Of a stretch of 64,000 nt of DNA, positions 12,960 to 23,708 are shown one piece after another; the first letter of the stretch is position 1; the number at the start of each line of letters is the position of its first letter. Location: assembly GCA_023897205.1 (NCBI GenBank), contig JAHWDD010000004.1:2170001-2234000 (forward strand), given 5' to 3'. The DNA is from Exophiala sp. HKRS030. Its lineage: Eukaryota > Ascomycota > Eurotiomycetes > Chaetothyriales > Herpotrichiellaceae. Position numbers and translations under genes: made by a program. The notes below the pieces were generated by a model. It was given only the letters and a program-made list of their open reading frames with translations, did not search any database and was not told the origin of the DNA.

Positions 12960-14646
12960 ATGGCTCTTGTGGCCAAATTGAAATCATGGTCTGAGGGCTT
13001 GACGCCTTATTTCATCTACCTCCTCTTTGTCGCAACCTTGGGACCTCTTTTGTTCGGCTACCATCTGGTATGAAGCCCCCCTTGGTCGTTGGCCGTTCCT
13101 TTTCGACTGAAATCAAGCCATGACTGACTCGTCTGTTTTCTCTTCTTTTAAAAACAAAAAAGGCCGAGCTCAACGCTCCCCAAGAAGTCATCACATGCAC
13201 GAAAAAGTCACTCACCTCTTCACCATCGTCGTCGTCTTCTCTCCCACAGTGCATCCCCATGGATTCGACTCAACTGGGACTCGTTTCTTCAATCTTCACT
13301 CTCGGTGGTCTCCTCGGTGCTCTGTTCTCAGGTTCCCTCGCCGCACGCTACGGCCGCCTCATGGTCATGCGCGTCAACACCATCCTCCTCGCCTTGGGCC
13401 CTCTGGGCGAGACGTTCGCTCCCAACATCCCCATCCTCGCACTGGGTCGATTGATATCCGGCCTGGGCGCGGGGGTCTCCGTCGTCGTCGTGCCCATCTA
13501 CATTTTCGAGATCGCCCCACCCAAGGAGAAGGGCTTCTTCGGCGCCTTCACCCAGATCGCCACGAACATGGGCATCTTCACGACCCAAGTTTTGGGGTAC
13601 TTTCTCAGTCACGGCCAAATGTGGCGCGTCATTCTCGCGGTCGCGGGCGTGATTGGCGTCGGGCAGTTCGTCGGCTTGCTCTTCGCCGTCGACAGTCCAA
13701 AATGGCAAGCCGACCATGCCGACGCACAACAGGCCAAGAACAACCTGAAGCGGATCAGAGGACACAAGGCTGACATCGGTGAGGAAGTCGAAGGGTGGAG
13801 AGGCACAACTGGTCAGGACGATGGAAATGGTAAGTCAACCACACCGAAATTTCTATGCCCTTGTCATTGTTTTATGCACCTACTGACACGACCGTGCAAC
13901 AACAACCAGACGAGGAACAAACGCTCCTTTCCCGCGACAATGGCAACCCCGACCTCCCTCCCTCTTCGACGCCGCCGCCCAAGACATCACCGCACGCCAC
14001 CGACGTCGGCATCCTTGCGGTCCTGCTCGACCCGAAACACAACCGGGCCATCCTCGCCGTGGTGGTGGTCATGATGGCCCAGCAACTCTGCGGCATCAAC
14101 AGCATCATCATGTACGGCGTGTCCTTGCTGGCGGGCCTCCTGGCCTCCAACTCGGCCCTGCTCAACATCTTCGTGAGCGTGCTCAACGTCGTCGCCACCA
14201 CGGCCTTCGCGCCCCTGGCCGACGTCCTCGGCCGCAAGGCCTGCATCCTCGGCAGCATCGCGGGCATGGGCGCGTCGAGCGTCCTGCTGGCCCTCGGCAT
14301 CCGCGGCGCCGTCCCGGTCCTCAGCGCCGTGGCGGTGCTGTTGTTCGTCGCCAGCTTCGCCTTCGGCCTCGGCCCCGTCCCCTTCATCCTGAGCAGCGAA
14401 CTCGTGGGCCCCGAGGCGGTCGGGGCCACCCAGAGCTGGGCCCTGGCCGCCAACTGGATCTCCACCTTTGTGGTCGCCCAGTTCTTCCCCATGGTGAACG
14501 AGAGGCTGGGCAAGGGCGTGGTGTACTTCGTCTTTGCCGGCCTGGCCGCCCTGTTCTTCGTCTTCGTCTCGTGGTACGTGCCCGAGACAAAAGGCAAGAG
14601 GGACGCCGACGAGGTTTGGGGGAGGGCCCCGAGGAGGGAAGACTAA
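12960..14646 (+). CDS. MFS sugar transporter, Vps73/YBR241C type
   Basis: Twelve-helix major facilitator of the sugar porter family; yeast relatives (Vps73, YBR241C) sit on the vacuole or other internal membranes rather than importing bulk glucose. Three exons (12960-13067, 13163-13829, 13910-14646) give 503 residues. Helix 1 ends FGYHL and continues across the first intron as AELNAPQE, the signature of this subgroup. The sugar-porter motifs GRLISGLGAG, PETKG near the C-terminus and QQLCGINSIIMYG in helix 7 are present. The central loop (EEQTLLSRDNGNPDLPPSS) is long and acidic, with a dileucine that could act as a vacuolar sorting signal. Coding sequence in the last exon is markedly richer in G/C-ending codons than its neighbours. 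Substrate unknown. The 95-bp first intron has an A-rich acceptor (AAAAAAG) and is the least certain junction. Confidence 0.88.
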
Positions 14647-15167
14647 GAGCTGCTTGCCTTTTTTTCTCTTCTTCGTTCGACTCTTGACCCCGAAGGATGA
14701 ATCTCCTTCTTTCTTTTTCTTTGATCGTGGCGTCGTCGAGTAGGAAAGAAGTGAATGAGGGAGGCAGTGGCCAATATCAATCATCTGGAAAAATTGTGGT
14801 GGACTTGTCCGAGTTTCAGCGTAACAGAATATGACATCAAAAGAGCAGGTCAGGGAGTAAGAAAGGAGAGGACCATCGTGGTGACATAGTATGATGTATG
14901 ATAGCCCGAGATTGTTCTCTGCTATATACAAGACATGGAAAGTACTGTGAGGATGAGTGCATGCCTGAGAATTAAGCTGTCTCGGCTCAGCGTGCTTCTG
15001 ATATTGATAGGAAATCAGACTTCACCACATGTCATGAGATGGTAGTTAGTATATTATTAACTCTGCACATCAAGCACTGACTACCTAGGGAGGAACGATT
15101 TCCATGGCGCACTACAGGACCTATGGTCGTGTCGTTTTGCCCCCCCCCTCCCGTTGCAGTGATATCA
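14647..15167. other. convergent intergenic stretch
   Basis: 521 bp between convergent genes, holding the 3' UTRs of the transporter and beta-mannosidase. A pyrimidine run (14661-14728) and a short C-tract (15139-15147) are visible. No gene seen. Confidence 0.45.
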
Positions 15168-18026
15168 TCATGGTGTAGAAAAGTCCCATAAACTACTAAC
15201 CGTCACATTCTTCACCCACTCGCCACCGGTCGTGTCGTTCTTGACGTCGAACCCGACGGTCTTGGTCTCGCCCGGAACGAGCCAGAAGCCATTGCCGTCG
15301 AAGTTCCCAACCACTCCACTGGGGGAATCCAACCAGGTCCACGCACTCACGCCGCTGGTCGCCCGGACGGTAAATGTCGGACCGCTTGTCGTGTCATTGT
15401 TTCCGTTGACGATCAAGTTTAGTCCCGGATCGACGAGTCTCGCTTTGCCCAGCGACAGGATGGGATGATAAAAGAATTCATGCGTAAAGATGCTCAACGT
15501 CTTGTCGTTCGGAAGGTGCCCAGTCGTCGTCAGGTTCATCTTCAGCACGGCATTCGATAGGTCAACACTCTTGCCGAGACTCTCCGTGTTGGTTTGTAGG
15601 ACTTTGGTGGTGTTCAGGGCGCCGACCGTGAACGGAATGCTGGAAGTGCCGTTTGTGACATTCGACAAAACGTTGCCCGACCAGTCGTACCACGTCAAGT
15701 CCACCGTTCCATTCACACTTTCCCACAGATCACTGGTCACGTATGCGGTCAAGTCTCCCGTCGTGTAATTCCAATACGGAGCGACAATGACGGGAGAGTA
15801 GATGTCCTTGGCGATGTAGTGCAACATCTTCCAGCGACCAGAGTATTCGATCCCAGCCCAAGTGGGTGCTTGCCAGATGTCTTCGAGTTGCCAGTACAGA
15901 GAGCCAAGTTGGCGCTCCGGCATTCCCGATCCACGTCGGTAGTATGCGATCTGCGAGCGGTAGAAGTCTGCTTGGAAGATCTGGGTGGCCAGACACCACG
16001 ACGAGAAATTCGCCAGGGGGTCGGCCTTGTCGGGGGTGGGATAGTACAATTCCACGGCGATGGTCATCTCGCCCATACCTTTGGTGCTGTTGGCGAAGTT
16101 GGTCGTGTTGAGGCTACCCGAGGGGTAGTGGTGGTTCCGTAGCTGAATCGTCGTCGAGTTGAAGTGCAGATCTTCAGGGGCTACAGCTTCTTCCCAAGAT
16201 TGCAAGGATGGCATCGAATGGAAGCCAAATTCGTTGGCGAATCGACCCACCGGATACGAAGACAGATTGAAGGCAACAGTACTATCATAGTCATAATGGT
16301 CTGTATCTCCGTAGATATAGCCCTCTGTTTCATTGTTGTATCTTTCGACCATCGGATGAGGAGCAGAGTGGTTCAGACTCAGGTACCCGTTTGTTGTGCT
16401 GCTGGGAATATACGAAATTGACCTTGAGTTCTCATAGACCGCTGGAAGCAGGACATTCAAGAATAGCGTTTCGTATTCTTTTTGCCAGCGAGAATAGTTT
16501 CCCGGATCATATAACTCGGCAAGGTACAATTCAAGGTTCTCGAGTTCATTTCCGCCGGCCCACAAAGCCAACGAAGGATGGTGATTGACCCGACGGACGT
16601 TGTAAATAGCTTCTTCGCGCACATTATCGAGAAAGCTCTGGGCAACAGGATATAGAGAGTCACTAAACTCAAATTCCGACCACAGAAGAATACCCTTCTC
16701 ATCTGCGATATCGTAAATAAAGTCTGGTTGATATGCGCCCGAAGCCCAGACCCTAAGCATGTTCTGATTGCCTTTGGTTACAGAGTCAAATAATTGCTGA
16801 ATTTTGGTGGTCGTGACCCGTGGCCAAAAAGCATCTGGAGGTATGAAGTTGGACCCCTTGGCGTAGAATTCATGACCATTGATCTCGAAGTGCCAGTTGT
16901 TTCCGTTTTTGATACCTTGGCCAAGTTGACGCTTCGAGATAGGTTCCATGTTTAGTACAATTGTACGGAAGGCTGTCCGCTTGGTAGACGACACAACTGT
17001 GTCGCCGGAGTTTACCACGGTGACCGTGGCAAAGTAGAGATTTTGTTGACCGAGACCATTGGGCCACCAAAGTTTGACAGCACTGTCTTCAACAACGATA
17101 CTGCCGGAGATTGCTCCTCCAGATATGGTGACATTCTTGGCAACACTGCTGGTGACTGTTTTGTTGCTGGCATCCTTGATCTCAATACGAAGCTCGGCAT
17201 GTTGCGGTATAGTGCCCAGGACGTCCAACGAGGCGTTGACGACCCATGGCTTGGTTTGGTCGGGAGGCAAGTTGTTGAGCTGGCCTTGTCGGTAGATATC
17301 TAGTAGCGTATTCCGGACGTATAAATGATTATTACTTAATTGAACGATGTATGCCGGTTGCCAAACACCTGCTGGGGCGAACGCTGGACCCCAGTCCCAT
17401 CCGAAATCCGATTGTTCCTTTCTGATGAGCCATCGATTTGGAAACTCGTAATTCAACTGAGAAGCCTTCCAAGGCTCATTGAGAGATGTATCTGCCAACG
17501 CATCTGCGATATTTGGGGCCGAACCGAAGTTGATAGTGATTGTGGGAGAGTTGCAGCCAGTGAGTGCCTTGGTAACGTCGAAGTAGTATTGTCGGAACTG
17601 ATTGTCCGTGCTTGCGATCTGCTGGTTACACACCGAGATTGTGCTGAAAGTATCAAGACCATTGAACACAAGCCAGGTAGTAGCATTCGAGGAAAGGTTA
17701 CTTTGCTCAGTCAACAGGACAATCTAGGAAGAGGGCTACGGCAGTGTTGACACTTACAGAGAAGCCAGGCTGGCAGTATAGGTCCAGTTCGTCTCTGCAA
17801 CCCACCTCAGATTAAAATCGTTCAATCCATAATAAGGATCGCTGATGACTTGGGCATCGTGCAGGTCGAGGTGTGCTTGAGAAGGCACATGCCCGGGAAC
17901 GGATATGCTATGATTAGGATTGGTCAAGGTCCACTGAAGCTCGCTCAGAGGCGTCACGTTTTGTGCAAGGCTGGAGAAGGGTGCACCGAGGAGAGACAAG
18001 CTGAATATTAGTAGAGACACAAACAT
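15168..18026 (-). CDS. mndA: secreted beta-mannosidase (GH2)
   Basis: Exo-acting glycoside hydrolase family 2 enzyme that removes terminal beta-1,4-mannose from manno-oligosaccharides, finishing mannan breakdown outside the cell. Two exons (18026-17758, 17700-15168) give 933 residues, as in secreted Aspergillus enzymes. A signal peptide (FVSLLIFSLSLLGAPFSSLAQ) starts the protein. The sugar-binding fold includes WLVFNGLDTFSTI and STDNQFRQYYFDV; the TIM barrel has the acid/base glutamate in WAGGNELE (about E475) and the nucleophile in FANEFGF (about E580). Many N-x-S/T sites suit secretion. The 57-bp intron keeps the frame only if the acceptor is the AAAG at 17701-17704 (minus strand), since earlier AG sites lead to stops. 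It is downstream of, and possibly controlled with, other sugar-use functions here, but no operon logic applies in fungi. Confidence 0.93.
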
Positions 18027-18747
18027 ATTGGATCTTTGATCCTCGAGGCCACAGCCTATACCAACGGCGCTCTGTTTTCCAACGACGAAAAGCCTACCTT
18101 AAGCATTGGCAAGCTCAGTCAAGAGATGGGACTCCATGCCATTAAAGCTTCGCGCGGGATGAACATCATGCCCAGGAAGTCCTGGTACTCTTCAGCTTTG
18201 AATGACGCAATGAAATAGGCAATGCAACATTTGCTGCAAGGTACCAGACCATGAATGATCGACATGTTTGAAAAGAGGAGTAGTCAACCAGCGGTGGAGG
18301 AGAAAGCGGATGGAGGAGATGGTGGTGATGCCGGTGGAAGTGAAGGAGGAATAGCAGGAGGAGATTAAGCCGGGGAAACTAGGGAGTATACGAATACGGA
18401 ATCCGGAGTCCGGAGTAACAGCTTCCGAACCTAGATTGGGAAGGTGTCATTTGGTGTCAATGTCAATGTCAATGGCCCTTAGGGTACGGAGTACCATGGA
18501 TGAGTAAAAGTATTCCGTAGTCTAGACAAGAAGAAGAGGAGGTAGATTGAATAGACCAATAACTCAAGGCACAACGAGGATTGTATGCTTTCTTGGGCCC
18601 TTAGTATATGCATGACTGTACATCTTGCTCCTCATTAGGTATCCTCATATTCCCCAGTATGTTCGGATCCCAGAAGCCCATGGATTTGCTCCTAACGCAT
18701 CATAATATCATCAAATGGGCTGTTCACCCGAGGTTCGCTCCTAAATA
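18027..18747. other. beta-mannosidase promoter and SMC4 3' region
   Basis: 721 bp. It contains one TACGGAGTA copy (18485-18493), a cluster of related GGAGT words at 18395-18418, and a triple TGTCAA unit at about 18455-18474. Purine-rich GGAGGA-like sequence covers 18290-18365. No gene recognised. Confidence 0.5.
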
Positions 18748-21700
18748 TCACCGGATTTGTCCAGCCTGTACACCAGGTCCGCCATGGTTTTGCTGTTGTG
18801 CCTGGATCTGCCGCTGGCGACCTCGGGCGAGGTAATCTTGATTCTCAACCGTCACACTCTTGGTCATGTGGTTGACCTTGTAGATACCAACCAGCCGTTC
18901 TGCAAGCTCAAACATGTTATTTCGTAAGGAAATAACGATAAATTGTGCATTCTTTGTTCGTTCCTTGATGTAGCCTGCAACAATGGACACCTAGAGTCAT
19001 ACTGATGTTAGCATTCTATCCAAATCTGAATACGATATGCGTCATGCGAACCTACATTTCTGAAATCCAAGGCGGCATCGATTTCGTCCATGACATATAA
19101 TGGCGTGGGTCGGTAGACATGCAATGCAAACACCAATGCCAAAGAGCTGAGCGTCTTCTCTCCACCAGACAAGTTACCGATATTTTTCCAGCTTTTCTTG
19201 GGCGGCATGACGCTGAACAAGATCCCCTCAGAGAAAGGGTCGAGACTGTCGACAAGCTCAAGTTCTGCATTGCCGCCAAGCGTGATAAGCTGGTACATAG
19301 ACTTGAGATGGGACGAGATCGTCGTGAAGCCCGTCATAAATTGGGTAAGTCGAAGGTTGCGAAGGTCGGTGAGACGCGTCTTGGCCGAGTCTCTTGTCTT
19401 GACAGCACCCCTGAGGTCGCTTGTACGTGAAGCTACTTCCTCACAGCGCCGTCGATATTCGGCGATCACTGAAAGATCGATGCCCGATGTGTTGCCAACT
19501 TTTTCCTCCAGGGCTGCGATAGACGCGACGAGATGATCTTTAGACATATCACTCAATTCATCGCGAGTAAATGTCTGTAGTTCTCGTCGTGCTTGCTGCT
19601 TCTGGGTGGACAAGTCTGGCTGCTCTTCAGACTGCTCTTCTTCATCAACGTCCATAGCATCAGGATCAGCTTCCATCTCCGGAGGAGCATCTGTCATTTC
19701 TTGTTCGTTATCGGAAGATGGGGGCTCTTTTTTTGTCTGCTCTTCTGCTGGCTGTTCTTCAGGAACACCCTCCAGATCAGCAACATCATGTAGGGATAAT
19801 TTGGACAACTTCTCCGCCCAGTAGCGACTCTTTTTGTGATTGTCCGAAAGAACCTTCTGGTTTTCTTCAAGCTTGTTCTTCATTTCGATCTCTAGCGCTC
19901 GAGTAGAATTCAACTCCGAGGTCTGAGAATCAAGATTCTTCTTGAATGTTCCAAGTTCTTCCTTCATGGTGTCTTGCTCTTCCTGAGATTGTTCGCTTCG
20001 GCTTCTCAAATCTGCCGCAGCGGCCTTGTGCTTTTCGATGTCATCTTCCAAGCGCTCCAAGTCCTTCGACAGGGTCTCAATCTCTTTTTCAGCATCAGCC
20101 TTTGCCTTTTCGTTCTTGACTTTGAGCTTCTCGTTCTTGGTTCTCGCAACCTCGGCAGTAGAGATATCATCGTTGAGCAGATCAACCCTCTCTTTGAGTC
20201 CGTCCACCCTAGCTTTCTGCGTGCGAAGCTGGATACCACCCACTTCCATGATCTTATCTTGAAGCGCCTGGATCTCGCCCTCAACACTAGCGGTTTCCGA
20301 GTGTAGCTTCTCAAGCTCTTTGTTCATCGAAGCTATCTGCTTTTCGAGAGCTTTAATCTGGGAATCGTCCGCAGACGTAGTAGCAAGCTCCGCTATGAGA
20401 TCCTGGACGCGCTTTTGCGCATCTGTGAGATTCCTGCTGCAATTCTCGACCTCCAAGTTGATCTTTTGGATAACTGTCTCAAGCCTCGGGATCTCCTCTT
20501 GCTTTTCTTGTAAGCTAGTCTCAAGTTCTCTTTGTCGCGCTTGGAAAGTCTCAAATTGCCTTTCTAGCTGATCCCGGTCGTCTTCAAGCTTCTGTACTTG
20601 CTCTCTCGTCGTTTCAGATACCGGCTTGGACGACATTGCGCCACGGGCAACACGAGTGCCACCGCCACTCATGGTACCGGAGACATCGATCAGCTGGCCG
20701 TCGAGGGTGACCACGCGCCATCTCCTGGCTCCGTAGGCAATCCGATTAGCTTGCTCAAGGTCTTTTGCAACGAGAGTGTTCTGCATGATGCTGTAGAATG
20801 CGGGAGCAAAACGTTCATCCTTTGGCTTGATGAGATCGAAAAGTCGCGGGACATTTTCAGGTGTCTGTATGGCGGACAGATCGCGCTGTGCCAGCTTATC
20901 GAGCAGGATGAAGTTGGCACGGCCTAGGTTATTTTTCCGCAGATACTCGATACATTGTTGTCCAACTTCAACGTTATCGACGACCATGTTCTCTAGGGAT
21001 GGACAAGCCGTGGAAATAGCGACGTCGAATTTCTCATCGATGGTGCCGAGATTTCCAAGGCGGCCATGGAAGCCATCGATCCGTCCAGAGTCCTTGAGCC
21101 GCAGCAGGCCTTTGAGCACATTGCCTTGGTTTTGGCTGCTTGCGAGACTGGCCCGCGCTTCATCAGCCTTCTGTCTTGCCGAAGAGATCTGCGATCGAAC
21201 TTCAGGCTCACTCGCTGCAAGCTTCTGTAAGGCATCTTGGATTTTCCTGACATCTTTCTCAAGTCGGGCTTTTGCATGCTTATGCTGCTCAATCTCCTCC
21301 AGTTTAGATTCTCTGCTGGCTTCGATGCTCTCGATCTTCTCATTTGCCTGGTCAATTGCCTTTTGCCCACTGTTTGCTTTCTCTTTCAAAATATCCAGCT
21401 CAGACTGCGCTACTGCGATCTCAGACTGCTTTTGATTCATCTTCGCATTCCATGGCTCCAGCGACTTCTGTTTGGCGGCTATTTGATCCGATAGACCTTG
21501 TGTTTTCCCTTTCAGGTTCTCTCGAATAACAGCAAGTTCTTGTTCTTCTTTCTGCATTTCTTGTTCCAGCTCAGCTATCTCGGCAGTTTTCCTCTCAATG
21601 TCGTCCGTGTGTTTCTCTACTAGGCTTTGTGCTTCGGATGCGGTCAATCGACTCGTTGTGGCCTGTTTGTCGGCTTTCTTCTGCTTTCCGTTGATAAACT

Positions 21701-23285
21701 TGCGTTTTTCCTCAAACTTGACATTTTCCTTGTCATATTTAGCTAGCTCTTTGGTAAGTTCTTGAGTCTGTTTCTCAATGCGTTCATACTGCTTGAGAGC
21801 TTTATTGTAAGCCCTTTCCAACTCTTTGATGGCATCCTCATTACCGGCATGTTTCTCGAGCTCGGTATCCAGTTGTCCTTGGATTTGTTGAATGGCCTCC
21901 TCGGTGACTTTGGTGTTGTCGTCGCATTCTGCAATATAAATCTGATAGAGAGCAGATTGTTTCTCTGCTAATTCGTTCTCGTCACGAATGAAAGTCAGGG
22001 CTTTGTTCTTCTTGTCTTCCAAGTTGTTCTTTTCCTTCTCAACGTGTTGGACACGTCCCTGCTTCTCAATACAAACTTCGTTCAGGCTTTCGAGCTCAAC
22101 TGCTGCTTCCTCGATAGGTGTCTTGTATTTGGATGTCCCTATAATGTCTTCAAGGTACTCCAGCAGTCCGTCGTCGTGCTCGTTAGCAGCTTTCGGTTTC
22201 ATTTGTGCAATAGACTCGACCTCGCCCTGAAGGATCAAGAATCTTTTGTGATCCAGGTCGATACCTTTGTCTTTCAATAATGTCGTAACTGTGGTGAAAT
22301 TGGTGGTCCGTCCATTCAGATAGTAGTTGCTAGAATTGTTCTTGAATGCTTTCCGTGAAACAACAAGTTGTGAGTCCGGTACCACCTCATGCTTACCTCC
22401 TGGTAAGTCTACAATTTCTTGAAAGTATACCTCCACTTCACAGTAATTTAAGTCTTGGTGCTGTGCTGAGTTGTGGATCAGGGCCGAGATTTTGCCCTGT
22501 CTCATTTTACTGGCTCGAAACCCAAAGACAAAGAGCAAAGAGTCGATAACATTGGATTTACCAGATCCATTGGGACCAACAACCGCAGAAAATGACGGGT
22601 GGAATGGTCCAACGATCTGTCGTCCAGCGTAACTTTTGAAATTGATCATGACCAGCTGTCGGATCACCATCCGAGACTTTGGCCCAGTTGCCTCTTCCAC
22701 TACTGGCACAGCTTGGGCTCTTGCTCGGATGACAATATCCATGGGCTTCTCCATAACCATGTCCATAGGTCGAGAAGATTTGAACACATCTGCGTCCGGC
22801 AGCGACTGCGCGTTCTTGTTCAATGCCGTACTCGTGATGTCCTTCAAAGGTGTTGCTTGTGCCTGCAGCACTGCTTGCGATGGCGTATCGTCGGTGGCGG
22901 AGGGTAATGGGGGTACAGGAGGAGCCGCCGAGGATCTACGGCCTTTTCGAGGGGAAGTGCTCTTTCGTTTACGCGGTGAGGGACTTTTCGTAGGAGATGC
23001 AGCTTCACTGGGCGCCATACTTTCGTCAGGGTCGAATATCTGAGTAGGCTCGATTCCTTCGCCTGTCTTGACTTTTCGTGCTCTAGCTGAGCGTTTTGGT
23101 GTTGCTGCCGCGCTTGCAATCGTCTGTCTTCTCGTCGACTTTCGCGGGCTGCGTTTTGGCGCAGGCGTAAACTCTTCATCCTTCTCCTCCTCTTGAACAG
23201 GACTCAATTCGTCGTCAGATTCTTCTACCACGAATGTTTTGCGCGTGGCACGGCGCGTCGGCCGAACAGGCGACTCAGCTGACAT
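18748..23285 (-). CDS. SMC4: condensin subunit SMC4
   Basis: ATPase core of condensin, paired with SMC2, needed for mitotic chromosome compaction. Two exons (23285-19056 and 18990-18748, intron 65 bp) give 1490 residues. A long basic N-terminal tail of about 205 residues precedes the ATPase head. Walker A is GPNGSGKSN (about residues 237-245), followed by FGFRASKMRQGKISALIHNS, typical of SMC4. Two long coiled coils flank the hinge (GRLGNLGTIDEKFDVAISTACPS). The C-terminal head has LSGGEKTLSSLALVFALH (signature), VMDEIDAALDFRN (Walker B), and, across the intron, VSIVAGYIKERTKNAQFIVISLRNNMFELAERLVGIYKV. The N-tail holds several S/T-P-x-K/R sites (KRSPRKS, SPTKSPSPRK, TSPRKG) that fit CDK control, as known for yeast Smc4. 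An acidic insert (about 20 Glu/Asp in EEQPAEEQTKK... to EEEQSEEQ) sits before the C-terminal head. Confidence 0.97.
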
Positions 23286-23708
23286 CTTGCCGATTGTCTA
23301 TGTCGTCTGTTGTGGTTTATTCATGCAGAGAGTCTTGCGACTACGAGTGTTTACTCAATGTCAACAATCGTAACTCAAAACGGTCTAGCCTAATGGCAAA
23401 GTGGTTGCTTACATAACACGGGCGATGTCAAGACGCAAAGGTTGTGTCCTTTTGTTGACAATTATACATTTACATTTGAAGCAAGACATACATGAAAAGC
23501 ACTTGAAAGACAAAAGGTCATTTCATTTAGCCTCATTATTGTGAACTCAAAGACCTGTATCTAAAGCATGATACTCTCTCATTAACATATGGATCGAAAA
23601 CTCTATCAAGTTCATGTCCTCCCGCCAATACACTCCATTTTCAAGGAACCGCACCCCCTTCCCATTTGTTTGTTCATAGAATCATTGCCGGAACACGTCG
23701 TCAATTGT
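23286..23708. other. SMC4 promoter / phosphoketolase upstream-side spacer
   Basis: 423 bp between two minus-strand genes: SMC4 promoter on the left and the 3' UTR of phosphoketolase on the right. AT-rich; nothing recognised. Confidence 0.45.

Noticed and set aside
13987..14931. Minus-strand ORF of 314 codons opposite the sugar transporter
   Set aside because: It is antisense to a well-supported transporter in GC-rich sequence; its His/Asp/Gly/Ala-rich composition is what the complement of such codons gives.
20827..21435. Plus-strand ORF of 202 codons
   Set aside because: Antisense to SMC4 coiled coil; Ser/Phe-rich content is the complement of Glu/Lys codons.
23380..23450. tRNA-like impression near GGTCTAGCCTAATGGCAAAGTGG
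   Set aside because: No complete cloverleaf or T-arm; A- and B-box spacing does not fit.
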